Assembly: GCA_963809545.1 (NCBI GenBank)
Contig: CAWEKD010000004.1
Span: 1 to 64,000 of the forward strand
Reading direction: 5' to 3'
Length of the DNA: 64,000 bases
From: Natronosporangium sp035305625
GTDB taxonomy: Bacteria; Actinomycetota; Actinomycetes; Mycobacteriales; Micromonosporaceae
Below the pieces are notes generated by a model, which was not told where the DNA came from, did no database searches, and saw nothing but the letters and a program-made list of their open reading frames with translations. Shown piece by piece: positions 22,481 through 30,977 of the stretch. The stretch's first letter is position 1. Each line of letters opens with the position of its first letter. The translations under genes were made by a program, and so were the position numbers.

Positions 22481-23224
22481 TCAGCCGACGTGGCTCTCGG
22501 GGCGGGGCTGCCACACCCCGTCCACCGCCAGGTCGACCCGTTCCTGATAGAAGCAGGCCAGTCCGGCGATCTTCTGGCACTCCGGCAGCGGCGTCCGGTA
22601 GATCCACACCAGGTCCTCGTAGCGGTTACCGGCCACCTCCACCGACCAGTAGTGGGCGGTGCCCTTGTACGGACAGTGGGTGACCCGGTCGGACGGGCGC
22701 AGCAGCTCCATGCGGATATCCGACAGCGGCAGGTAGTAGCGCGGCGGCAGGCCCGTCTCGAACAGGATTCGCGGCGCACGCGACTCCGCCACCGTCACCC
22801 CGGCCACGTCGATGCGGACCCGTCGGCTGCTGGCGAGGATGTCCACCCGCTTGTACGGGTCCCGCGGGTGGGTGTAGACCGGCTCGTCCTCCTCCAGCCA
22901 CTCGGTCATCGCCGACCACTCCAGTCGGACCGCCTCCCGCAGCGGCGGGGCCGGCGACTCCAGGTAGCGTCGGGCCGCGCCGGGGGCGAGCCCGCCCGGG
23001 GTACGGACGTCGAACACCTCGGCCCCGTCGTCCGGATCCGACCCGGCCGGCACCAGCTCGGCCCGCACGTCGGCGAGTGGAAGGTAGTAGGTCGGGTAGT
23101 GCGGGATCTCCCACACCAACAGCGGGCGGATCGTGTCGGCCACCAGGTGACCGCCCAGGTAGGTCCGGACCCGCTTCTGTCCCTGCTCCACTCGCAGGTC
23201 ACCCGGCTCCACGCGACTCACCAT
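22481..23224 (-). CDS. Tandem DUF427 domain protein
   Basis: A 247-residue protein with two DUF427 repeats, roughly residues 10-115 and 125-235. Each repeat carries the family pattern of a strand with RVRIDVAGVTVAES-type sequence, a YYLPLSDIRMELL-like stretch (the first copy reads YYLPLADVRAELV) and an aromatic-rich end; HCPYKGTAHYWSV is typical. The function of the family is not established. No signal peptide or membrane segment is seen. It is transcribed toward argC, about 140 bases away. Confidence 0.88.
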   Translation of the reverse strand: MVSRVEPGDLRVEQGQKRVRTYLGGHLVADTIRPLLVWEIPHYPTYYLPLADVRAELVPAGSDPDDGAEVFDVRTPGGLAPGAARRYLESPAPPLREAVRLEWSAMTEWLEEDEPVYTHPRDPYKRVDILASSRRVRIDVAGVTVAESRAPRILFETGLPPRYYLPLSDIRMELLRPSDRVTHCPYKGTAHYWSVEVAGNRYEDLVWIYRTPLPECQKIAGLACFYQERVDLAVDGVWQPRPESHVG

Positions 23225-23454
23225 GCCCCCCGTCTACGTCGCGGCTAGTCCCCCGGTTCAGGGTCGCGCACCAGCGTCGGCGGAGCAAGGACCGCCGCGA
23301 GCGCAACCCTCCCGCTCCGCCGCGCGCGGACAGACCCGCGGGTGGTCGGGGGTGGTCACCCATGGTCGCAATCGTGGTCCGGGGGGTGGGTCGAGGCGGC
23401 TCGCCCCACCGTGGACGGCCGTCGGCGCGCGCACCCCGGAGCTAACCTGGCGGG

Positions 23455-23907
23455 ATGGCCACCCGACCGGCTCGGCGCACCGCTCCCCGCGTCGGCACAC
23501 CGCAGTCACCGCGGCTCCCACCGGTGCTGGCGGAGGCTGCGCTGCCCGAGCACGACCTGGAGCCGGAGGCGACCTTCTACCGGCTGCGATTCGCGCTGGA
23601 CCTGTCCGACCGGACCGCCGAGGTGGTCGAGTTCCAGCAATGCCGGTTTCAGGGCGCCGACTTCAGCCACGCCGATCTGTGCGGCACCCAGTTCGTCGAC
23701 TGTGACCTGACCGGCGCCCAGTTCTCCCAGGCCACCATGACCGGCGCCTACTTCCGTGGCTGCATCCTCACCGGCACCGGCGGCATCACCAGCTTCGCCG
23801 GTGCGCGCATCGCCGGCCACGACCCGACCGTGCTGTCCCACATCCTGGCGTCCGCGCTCGGTATCCAGATCGAAGACGACCAGGCTACGGACCAGTCGCG
23901 GCGCTAA
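23455..23907 (+). CDS. Pentapeptide-repeat protein, apparently shortened
   Basis: A 150-residue protein whose middle (about residues 60-105) follows the A(D/N)LXX rhythm: FQQCRFQGADFSHADLCGTQFVD, then DLTGAQFSQATMTGAYF. Such sequences fold as a right-handed quadrilateral helix. The C-terminus (GHDPTVLSHILASALGIQIE) matches the cap of longer actinobacterial relatives of about 220 residues as I recall them, so roughly 70-80 residues of central repeats appear to be missing in frame. ATG or nearby start at 23455. Function is unknown; the stop overlaps the convergent flavoprotein gene by four bases. Confidence 0.8.
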   Translation: MATRPARRTAPRVGTPQSPRLPPVLAEAALPEHDLEPEATFYRLRFALDLSDRTAEVVEFQQCRFQGADFSHADLCGTQFVDCDLTGAQFSQATMTGAYFRGCILTGTGGITSFAGARIAGHDPTVLSHILASALGIQIEDDQATDQSRR

Positions 23908-25325
23908 GCGGGCAGCGGGACGGACTGCGCGAAGCGGAACACGTCGTCCGGGTCGTAATCGGCCCTCACCCGCGCCAGTCGCGGCAGGTTGTCACCGAAG
24001 TACGCCCGGGCCCAGTCCGCCAGATCCGCATCGGGGTAGTTCGGGTACACCCGGCCGGCGGCCCACGGGTGGACGCAGCGCCAGGACCGGTCGACCCAGT
24101 CATGCGCGGCTAGGCGCTCGTCATCGTCGGCCCGGTTACTCACGATGGCGTGGTGTCCGATCTGGAAGAGATCGTGACGATGGACGAACGCCGTCGCCGC
24201 CGGGTCCACCTTGCCGATCGCTCCGCCCCACGGGATGAACTCCAGCTCCCGGTACTGGCCGCTGACCCGGTCGGCGGCGAACGTCTCCAGCAGAGAAGTG
24301 ATCGCCTCCACCGGCATCAATTCATTGAAGAACTCCGACTTCATCCTCCGCATGAAGGGCCGGATGCCGGGCGGCGGTGCCGGGTGAGGTTGCTCCATCT
24401 CCTGCCGACCGGCGTAGGTGTGTCGGGTCGAGGCGGCGGCCGGGGACAGTTCGGTGAGTTCGTCCAGCTCCTGACCCGGGTCCACCGAGGTGATGAACTC
24501 CTCCAGCAGGGCCCGCACGTCCGCGGTGCGACCGAGCGCCGCGCCGAACATCGTCACCTGGGGGTCGGCGGCCGGGTCGAGGCTCTGGATCGCCACCTCC
24601 ATGTTGAGGTACTCAGGCGCGTGCGGTGCCCACCGCTGCCAGGCGTCGATCAGTGCCGCGGCCTCCGACCATGGCCAGCGGTGGACGAAGTGCGTCAGCC
24701 GCTGCGCCGGGAAGGTGCGCAGCACCAGTGCCGTCACCACCCCGAAGCCCGCCCACCCGGCGCCGCGCAGCGCCCAGAACAGGTCCGGTTCCCGGTCTTC
24801 GTCGACCCACACCGTGGTGCCGTCGGCCAGCACCACCTGCGCGGCGAGCAACTGATCGCACCCCAACCCGTACCGGCGGCTCAGTACCCCGAAGCCGCCG
24901 CCCAGCACCACTCCTCCCACTCCCACCAAGGGGTGCCAACCACACGACACCGCCCGCCCGTGGGGGCGCAGCCGCTGCGCGAGCGTGCCCAGCCGGACGC
25001 CGGGGCCGACCGTGACGATGTCCCCTTCCGGCTGTACCGAGTCCATCAACCCCAGGTCGATCAGCAGGCCGTCGGTCGCACAGTGATCAGCGAAGCTGTG
25101 CCCGCCGCTACGCACCGCCACCGGCAGTCGATGCGCCCGGGCGAACTTCACCGCCTCCGCGACGTCCGACGCTGCGGCGCAGCGCACCACCGCCTGCGGC
25201 AGCACCTCAGCCAGCCCACCGGTGAACGGCCGCCGCAGCGACCCGAACTCCGCCTCGTCGGCGCGGACCAGGGAACCGACCAGTCGGGAGGCCAAGCTGT
25301 CCCACTCGGCGCTCATCTCGCTCAT
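23904..25325 (-). CDS. FAD-binding oxidoreductase (BBE-like, PCMH domain)
   Basis: A 473-residue flavoenzyme of the berberine-bridge-enzyme/6-hydroxynicotine-oxidase superfamily. The FAD domain includes VAVRSGGHSFADH, where the histidine is the usual covalent FAD site, and VGVGGVVLGGGFGVLSRRYGLG. The second FAD-linking cysteine of bicovalent members appears replaced by histidine in WHPLVGVGG. The BBE C-terminal motif YPNYPDADLADWARAYFGDNLPRL is clear. ATG at 25325 (GAGGTGG upstream) is preferred over an in-frame start at 25388. No secretion signal is evident. Substrate unknown. Confidence 0.88.
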   Translation of the reverse strand: MSEMSAEWDSLASRLVGSLVRADEAEFGSLRRPFTGGLAEVLPQAVVRCAAASDVAEAVKFARAHRLPVAVRSGGHSFADHCATDGLLIDLGLMDSVQPEGDIVTVGPGVRLGTLAQRLRPHGRAVSCGWHPLVGVGGVVLGGGFGVLSRRYGLGCDQLLAAQVVLADGTTVWVDEDREPDLFWALRGAGWAGFGVVTALVLRTFPAQRLTHFVHRWPWSEAAALIDAWQRWAPHAPEYLNMEVAIQSLDPAADPQVTMFGAALGRTADVRALLEEFITSVDPGQELDELTELSPAAASTRHTYAGRQEMEQPHPAPPPGIRPFMRRMKSEFFNELMPVEAITSLLETFAADRVSGQYRELEFIPWGGAIGKVDPAATAFVHRHDLFQIGHHAIVSNRADDDERLAAHDWVDRSWRCVHPWAAGRVYPNYPDADLADWARAYFGDNLPRLARVRADYDPDDVFRFAQSVPLPA

Positions 25326-25339
25326 CCGGACCACCTCGC

Positions 25340-25372
25340 AGCATGCCTCGACATAGCATGCCGCAGCATGCC
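25340..25372. repeat. Three AGCATGCC repeats upstream of the BBE-like gene
   Basis: AGCATGCC occurs at 25340-25347, 25355-25362 and 25365-25372, just upstream of the chosen ATG at 25325. The GCATGC core is palindromic. The spacing (15 then 10 bases) is irregular. It could be a regulator site; there is too little to assign one. Confidence 0.45.
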
Positions 25373-25629
25373 TCCCCAATCGACCCAAGTCCAGCGCCTA
25401 CGCCACACTGGAATGTCCGAATAGAGTCCTGACAGGAGATTTGTGCCGCGGTCCGCCGTACGGCGCACCCACCGCGCCCCCCGGACCGCGCAGTGGCCAC
25501 CGCCGCCCGCCGCGCAGCGCACTGACGCCCTCCGCGAGCGCGTGGGTAATCCGGGTGGTCGGTCCGCCGGTCGAGGTGGCGTGGCGCGAAAGACGCGCGA
25601 TGATGGACCCGATGACGTCAGGAGCGACC

Positions 25630-26379
25630 ATGATCACCACCATGCTGACCACCTCCGATGGGGTGCCGATCCAGGCCCACCACGACCCGGGGCCGACGTC
25701 GCTGGGGATCGTGGTGGCGCACGGGTTCACCGGTTCCTGGCGCCGCACCAGCATCCGCCGCGCCGCCCGGGTGCTCCGCCGGGTGGGTGGGGTGGTGAGC
25801 TTCGACTTCCGCGGCCACGGCCGCTCCGGTGGGCACTGCACCGCCGGCGACCGGGAGGTACTGGACTTGGCGGCGGCGGTCGACTGGGCGCGGGCGCTCG
25901 GTTACCCGCGGGTGGCCACGGTCGGGTTCTCCATGGGCGCGGCGGTCGCCATCCGGCACGCCGCCCGCCACCGCGACGAGCTGGCGGCGGTGGTGGCGAT
26001 CAGTGGCCCGTCCCGCTGGTTCTACCGCGACACGCTGGCGATGCGCGGGGTGCACTGGCTGCTGGAGAAGCGGCTCGGGCGGGTGACCAGTCGGCTGGTG
26101 CTGCGGACCCGGATCTCCGCCGCCGGCTGGGAGCCGATCCCGGTCCCGCCGGACGTGGCGGTCGCCGCGATCGCCCCCACCCCGCTGCTGGTGGTGCACG
26201 GTGACGCCGATCGGATGTTCCCGGTCGACCACGCCCAGGCCTTGTACGCGGCGGCCCACGAACCGAAAGAGCTCTGGATCGAGCCGGGATTCGGCCACGC
26301 CGAGGCCGCCGCCACGGTGGAGCTGCTGCAGCGGATCGGGGACTGGCTCGCCGCCCAGGTCACTCCATCTCAGTCCTGA
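25630..26379 (+). CDS. Alpha/beta hydrolase
   Basis: A 249-residue alpha/beta-hydrolase-fold protein. The nucleophile elbow is VGFSMGAAV (serine about residue 101), the oxyanion region is VVAHGFTGS, and the acid and histidine are likely in VVHGDADRMFP and GFGHAEAAA. ATG at 25630 has AGGAG five bases upstream. The 25326-25629 gap upstream holds only the divergent promoter regions. It resembles serine aminopeptidase/lysophospholipase-type hydrolases (Hydrolase_4); the true substrate cannot be told. Confidence 0.88.
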   Translation: MITTMLTTSDGVPIQAHHDPGPTSLGIVVAHGFTGSWRRTSIRRAARVLRRVGGVVSFDFRGHGRSGGHCTAGDREVLDLAAAVDWARALGYPRVATVGFSMGAAVAIRHAARHRDELAAVVAISGPSRWFYRDTLAMRGVHWLLEKRLGRVTSRLVLRTRISAAGWEPIPVPPDVAVAAIAPTPLLVVHGDADRMFPVDHAQALYAAAHEPKELWIEPGFGHAEAAATVELLQRIGDWLAAQVTPSQS

Positions 26380-26392
26380 TCCCACGACCGGC

Positions 26393-27100
26393 TCAGGTGT
26401 CGGTGTCGAGGCGACAGTCTCCGGCGGTCAGCAGCATGTCCTCGAGCGAGAAGTTAGCCACCAAGGCGACCCGGAGTTGTTCGACCGCCGCGCGGATCTG
26501 GGCCAGCTGCCCCTGGGGGTCCCGGTGCTGGAGGTAGGCGGCCAGTCGGGTGCGCCGGTCCTGGTCCCACCGACCATGATCGGGCAGTGCGTTGGCCTGG
26601 ATGTTGACCAGTAGGGAGAAATGCTCCGGCGGGGGAGTCCCGTCCTCCCATCCCTCACCACTGGACAGCGCCCGGATGTCCTGCTCGGGGACATCGATCG
26701 GGAGGTATCCCCGGCGTAGCGTCTCGATCAGTACCTGCAGGCCGCTCATCTTCGCCGAGATCAGCGGTACGAGCTGGCGATACACCCCGGCGTCGAGGAG
26801 GATCAGTCGGATTTTCTGGGATTCCAGCAGCCCCGAGATCCGCCGCAGGGTGACGTATTGTTTGGACACTTCGTATCGCAGCCCGTCGAGGGCCGATCGC
26901 GCCCGCGGGTGATCCCCGGAGATGGAGAGCGCGAGTTGATTCACGATCCGGTCGGCGCACACCAGCGCCTCGTTCAACCGGATGTAGAGCAGGAACAGCT
27001 CGGCCCCGATCTCCCGCAACCGCTTGTCCCGACGGGTGCGGTACAGCAGAGGGGTCGCCCGCGCCAGCAGGTCGACAATCGCCCTCATGATCTCGATCAT
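26393..27100 (-). CDS. Uncharacterised helical protein
   Basis: I do not recognise this 235-residue protein. It looks almost entirely alpha-helical, with leucine/isoleucine- and arginine-rich stretches (LLYRTRRDKRLREIGAEL, AALVCAD-like helix, KQYVTLRRISGLLESQKI) and no cysteine pairs, P-loop or clear membrane segment. The C-terminal 50 residues (HRDPQGQLAQIRAAVEQLR) may form a coiled coil. Codon use is less GC-rich at third positions than its neighbours. It faces the hydrolase gene convergently and has an AT-rich repeat block 80-110 bases upstream. It reads as a real gene because it is one uninterrupted frame with balanced composition. Confidence 0.7.
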   Translation of the reverse strand: MIEIMRAIVDLLARATPLLYRTRRDKRLREIGAELFLLYIRLNEALVCADRIVNQLALSISGDHPRARSALDGLRYEVSKQYVTLRRISGLLESQKIRLILLDAGVYRQLVPLISAKMSGLQVLIETLRRGYLPIDVPEQDIRALSSGEGWEDGTPPPEHFSLLVNIQANALPDHGRWDQDRRTRLAAYLQHRDPQGQLAQIRAAVEQLRVALVANFSLEDMLLTAGDCRLDTDT

Positions 27101-27182
27101 CAGCGTGGCCGTCCAGCTACAGAGAGGATTGCGGCCACGAGCCTACCCTGCTCCCACGCCAGCGCACTGTGGAGCGGGACAT

Positions 27183-27213
27183 CAACTATTCAAAGTATTC
27201 AATGAAGTAATTG
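27183..27213. promoter_or_regulatory. AT-rich block with TATTCAA repeats
   Basis: In a very GC-rich setting, CTATTCAAAGTATTCAATG is followed by AAGTAATTGAAC. TATTCAA occurs twice nine bases apart, and TTCAA/TTGAA form an inverted repeat around 8 bases. It lies between the unknown gene (start 27100, minus) and typA (start 27423, plus), so it is a candidate operator or promoter for either. The rest of 27101-27422 shows nothing I can name. Confidence 0.4.
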
Positions 27214-27422
27214 AACTCACGTTCCGGGGATGTCCGCGGCGAACGCCACGACGGGCCGGTCGCGCTCGTCGCACCCCAGGCGGTAGCCCGTCCGCACCCA
27301 CGGCATCCGGCTCCTTCCGCGCCGCACCCAAGGCCTCGTAGTCCGGCCCCCGCCGGAAAGGTAACCCCGATCACAGCCGGGGCGCATCTCCGCAGGCGGA
27401 GCGGCCAAGGAAGGATGGAGGT

Positions 27423-29303
27423 ATGCCGCTGCGCACCGATCTCCGCAATGTCGCCATCGTCGCCCACGTCGACCACGGCAAGACCACCCTGGTCGACGCC
27501 ATGCTGCGCCAGGCCGGCGCCGTGGCCACCCGGGGTGAGCTCGCCGACCGGGTGATGGATTCGATGGACCTGGAGCGGGAAAAAGGCATCACCATCCTGG
27601 CCAAGAACACCGCGATCCGGTACGTACCGGACGATGGCGATCCGGTCACCATCAACATCATCGACACCCCGGGGCACGCGGACTTCGGCGGCGAGGTGGA
27701 GCGCGGCCTGACCATGGTCGACGGGGTGCTGCTGCTGGTGGACGCCAGTGAAGGCCCCTTGCCGCAGACCCGGTTCGTGCTGCGGAAGGTGCTGGCGGCC
27801 GGGCTACCGCTCATCCTGGTGATCAACAAGGTGGATCGGCCCGACGCCCGGATCAAGGAGGTCGTGGACGAGGCGTACGAGCTGTTCCTGGAACTCGCGG
27901 AGGACACCGGCGCCGACGCGGCGGCCCTGCTGGACGCGCCGGTGGTGTACGCCTCGGCCCGCGCCGGCATCGCCTCGCTGACCCGGCCGGACGACGGCGC
28001 CGTGCCGGCCGACTCCACCAGCCTGGCGCCGCTGTTCACCACCCTGCTGGCGACCATCCCACCCCCGGCGTACGACGCCGCTGCCCCGCTGCAGGCCCAC
28101 GTGACCAACCTGGACGCCTCCCCGTTCCTGGGGCGGCTGGCGCTGTGCCGCATCCGGCAGGGGCACATCCACAAAGGCCAGACCGTGGCCTGGTGCCGCC
28201 GGGACGGCACCGTGACGCAGGTCCGGATCAGTGAGCTGCTGATGACCGAGGGGCTGGAGCGGCGACCGGTGGAGGAGGCCGGCCCCGGGGACATCATCGC
28301 GGTCGCCGGGATCCCGGACATCACCATCGGGGAGACCCTCGCCGATCCGGACGACCCCCGCCCACTGCCGCTGATCACCGTGGACGAGCCCGCGATCGCG
28401 ATGACGATCGGGATCAACACCTCCCCGTTCGCGGGCCGGGTCAAAGGCGCCAAGCTCACCGCCCGGCTGGTCAAGGAGCGGCTGGATCGGGAACTGATCG
28501 GCAACGTGTCGATGCGGGTGCTGCCCACCGGCCGCCCGGACTCCTGGGAGGTGCAGGGGCGGGGCGAGTTGGCGCTCGCGGTCCTGATCGAGCAGATGCG
28601 CCGGGAAGGCTACGAGCTGACCGTCGGCAAACCGCAAGTGGTGACCCGGCACATCAACGGCACGCTGCACGAGCCGGTGGAGCGGCTGACCGTGGACGTA
28701 CCCGAAGAACACGTGGGGACGGTCACCCAGCTGCTGTCCACCCGCAAAGGGCGGATGGTGAACCTGGCCAATCCCGGCACCGGCTGGGTGCGGATGGAGT
28801 GGCTGGTGCCGGCCCGCGGCCTGATCGGATTCCGCACCGAGTTCCTCACCGAAACCCGCGGCAACGGGGTGGCGCACCACGTGTTCGACAGCTACCAGCC
28901 GTGGGCCGGGGAGATCCGCGCCCGCAGCACCGGGTCCTTGGTGGCGGACCGGGCCGGAGTCGCCACCCTGTACGCGATCATGAACCTGCGGGAGCGGGGC
29001 ACCCTGTTCGTCGACCCCGGCACCGAAGTCTACGAAGGAATGATCGTCGGCGAGCATGCCCGCGCCGACGACCTGGATGTGAACATCACCAAGGAGAAAA
29101 AGCTCACCAACATCCGCGTCTCCACCGCCGAGGAGCTGGAGCGGCTGGCGCCGCCCCGCCGGCTGTCCCTGGAGGAGGCGCTGGAGTTCTGCCGGGAAGA
29201 CGAGTGCCTGGAGGTCACCCCGGTCGCGATCCGGCTCCGCAAGCTGGTGCTGGACCAGGCCGAGCGGGCCCGAGCCGCGGCCCGGCGCAAGCACCAGCGC
29301 TGA
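27423..29303 (+). CDS. typA: Translational GTPase TypA/BipA
   Basis: Ribosome-associated GTPase of the EF-G class, involved in ribosome assembly and stress responses. The 626 residues start with NVAIVAHVDHGKTTLVDAML (G1), then IIDTPGHADFGGE (G3) and VINKVDRPDARI (G4). Domain II and the EF-G-like domains follow, and the TypA-specific C-terminus includes ARSTGSLVADRAGVATLYA and NITKEKKLTNIRVS. ATG at 27423 has GGATGGAGG upstream. It stands alone, ending 12 bases from the convergent ABC permease gene. Confidence 0.97.
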   Translation: MPLRTDLRNVAIVAHVDHGKTTLVDAMLRQAGAVATRGELADRVMDSMDLEREKGITILAKNTAIRYVPDDGDPVTINIIDTPGHADFGGEVERGLTMVDGVLLLVDASEGPLPQTRFVLRKVLAAGLPLILVINKVDRPDARIKEVVDEAYELFLELAEDTGADAAALLDAPVVYASARAGIASLTRPDDGAVPADSTSLAPLFTTLLATIPPPAYDAAAPLQAHVTNLDASPFLGRLALCRIRQGHIHKGQTVAWCRRDGTVTQVRISELLMTEGLERRPVEEAGPGDIIAVAGIPDITIGETLADPDDPRPLPLITVDEPAIAMTIGINTSPFAGRVKGAKLTARLVKERLDRELIGNVSMRVLPTGRPDSWEVQGRGELALAVLIEQMRREGYELTVGKPQVVTRHINGTLHEPVERLTVDVPEEHVGTVTQLLSTRKGRMVNLANPGTGWVRMEWLVPARGLIGFRTEFLTETRGNGVAHHVFDSYQPWAGEIRARSTGSLVADRAGVATLYAIMNLRERGTLFVDPGTEVYEGMIVGEHARADDLDVNITKEKKLTNIRVSTAEELERLAPPRRLSLEEALEFCREDECLEVTPVAIRLRKLVLDQAERARAAARRKHQR

Positions 29304-29315
29304 CCGGCGCCGCTA

Positions 29316-30977
29316 CTAGTCGCTGGCGAGGTCCCGGGTGTGCAGACGTACCGCCCCCGCTACGCCGAGCACCAGCCCGAGCGCGAGGTAGGTGCCGACC
29401 ACCCGCCAGTTCGGGTCGGCGGCCGGGGCCGGGGCCGGGTGGTGCAGCAGCGACGTGTCCAAGATCAACTGAGGGATGTCGATCACTGATCCGAGGATCT
29501 CCACCACGAACGACCAGGCGACCAGCCCGTACGAGACCACCGCGGTCACCCGGGGCAGCAGACCGAAGGTGGCGAGGCCGATCCCGAGTAGCAGCAACGC
29601 CGGCGCGAGGCTGTTGACCCCCGCGGTCAGCAGGTCGCCGGCGGTCAGGCCGGTCTGTTGCCGCGCGGCGCCGAGCCAGAATCCCAGGGCCGCCAGCAGC
29701 CCGGCGCCCACCACCACACCAACGATGATCACGACCCGGCCGGCCAGCCACCGCAGTCGGCTGACGGTGCGCACCAGCAGGTTGTCCAACAGGCCGGAGC
29801 CCTCTTCCTGCCGCAGCCGGCTGACCGCGCTCGCCACGTACACCATCAGCACCGTCATCGCCATCAGGAACACCACCCCGGCGTAGGCGCGGGCGCCTTC
29901 GGTCACGGCGGTGTCGGCCACCGCGCCGTCGAACTGCTCCAAGGCGGTGGAGGAGGCGAACGCCTCCCCGGCGGAGCGGGCGAGGGAGCCGTAGAGGAGG
30001 CCCCCGATCGCCATCGCCGCCAGCCAGGCGACGATCGAGACCCACGACAGCCGCAGCGCCAACCGCCCGGGGGTGGTCAGCAGGGCGGTACGGGGTCGGG
30101 CGGTGTCCGGGTCGGCCCAGACACTACTGCCCAGGTCGCGGTCGGCCAGCCAGACGGTGAGACCGGCCAGGAGCGCCACCAGCCCGAGGCTCGGCAGCAG
30201 CCACACCGGCCGCGGGTCGGTCAAGGGCCGCAGCTGCTCCACCCAGCCCAGCGGGCTGAGGTAGACCAGCCAGTGGACATCGGGCGCGGCGTTGCCCAAC
30301 GCCCGCAGCATGAACGCCACCGCGAACCCGGCGCCGGCCAGCCCCGCCGCCTGCGCCCGGGTAGCCACCAGTTGGCTGGTCAGCGCACCGAGCGCCAGGA
30401 AGACCGCGGCCGGGGCGGCGACCGCGGCCGCGAACAGCAGACTGCGGCCCCCGCTGAATCCGGCGTCGTCGCGCATGCCGACCAGCCAGGTGATCGCCGC
30501 GACCACCGCCGCCAGTACCAGCACACTGCCGGCCACGCCAGCCAGGGCGCTGGCGGTGGCCCGGCGGGCGGTGGTCCGGCCGGTCAGGAACACCTCCCAC
30601 CGCCCGGCCGCCTCCTCCCCGCGCAGCACCCGGGTGGCGGTCAGCAGCCCCCAGATGGCGACCACCAGACTGGCGGTCCCCAACACCCGCCAGTCCACCA
30701 ACCCGGCCACCGTCTCCACCCGGTACGGCTCCCCCAGCAACGCCCGTAGCCCCCGATTGGCGGCCAGGTCGGTCAACACCTGCGCCCGCTCGGCCGCGGT
30801 GGGGGCGATGGTGGTGAACCCGGCCACGGTGGTGTACACCAGCAGTCCGGCCGCCAGTCCCCACACCCCGGCGGTCCGGACGGTCCGGCGGACGGTGAAC
30901 CAGGCCACCCGCGCCCGCGCGCGGGGATACCGGACCCGGCCGGCCCGGGGGTCAGCGGTCGCCGTCGGTGCGGGCAT
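29316..30977 (-). CDS. ABC exporter permease (TnrB3-like)
   Basis: A 553-residue inner-membrane protein with around 12 hydrophobic segments arranged as two similar halves, each starting with a helix after a basic stretch (VAWFTVRRTVRTAGVWGLAA and LALRLSWVSIVAWLAAMA). It resembles the large permeases of actinomycete polyketide-resistance exporters such as tetronasin TnrB3. ATG at 30977 overlaps the ATPase gene end by 26 bases, so the two are co-translated. It probably exports a hydrophobic compound, but no biosynthetic genes are nearby. Confidence 0.85.
   Translation of the reverse strand: MPAPTATADPRAGRVRYPRARARVAWFTVRRTVRTAGVWGLAAGLLVYTTVAGFTTIAPTAAERAQVLTDLAANRGLRALLGEPYRVETVAGLVDWRVLGTASLVVAIWGLLTATRVLRGEEAAGRWEVFLTGRTTARRATASALAGVAGSVLVLAAVVAAITWLVGMRDDAGFSGGRSLLFAAAVAAPAAVFLALGALTSQLVATRAQAAGLAGAGFAVAFMLRALGNAAPDVHWLVYLSPLGWVEQLRPLTDPRPVWLLPSLGLVALLAGLTVWLADRDLGSSVWADPDTARPRTALLTTPGRLALRLSWVSIVAWLAAMAIGGLLYGSLARSAGEAFASSTALEQFDGAVADTAVTEGARAYAGVVFLMAMTVLMVYVASAVSRLRQEEGSGLLDNLLVRTVSRLRWLAGRVVIIVGVVVGAGLLAALGFWLGAARQQTGLTAGDLLTAGVNSLAPALLLLGIGLATFGLLPRVTAVVSYGLVAWSFVVEILGSVIDIPQLILDTSLLHHPAPAPAADPNWRVVGTYLALGLVLGVAGAVRLHTRDLASD

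Noticed and set aside
25340..25372. Three AGCATGCC copies as a CRISPR-like array
   Set aside because: Repeats are 8 bases, spacing is 15 and 10 bases, and no cas genes are present.
27217..27408. 63-residue minus-strand frame between the unknown gene and typA
   Set aside because: No ribosome-binding site, no similarity, and it crosses the typA upstream region; could be chance.
27804..29294. 496-residue frame opposite typA
   Set aside because: Shadow of a conserved GTPase; biased composition and no similarity.
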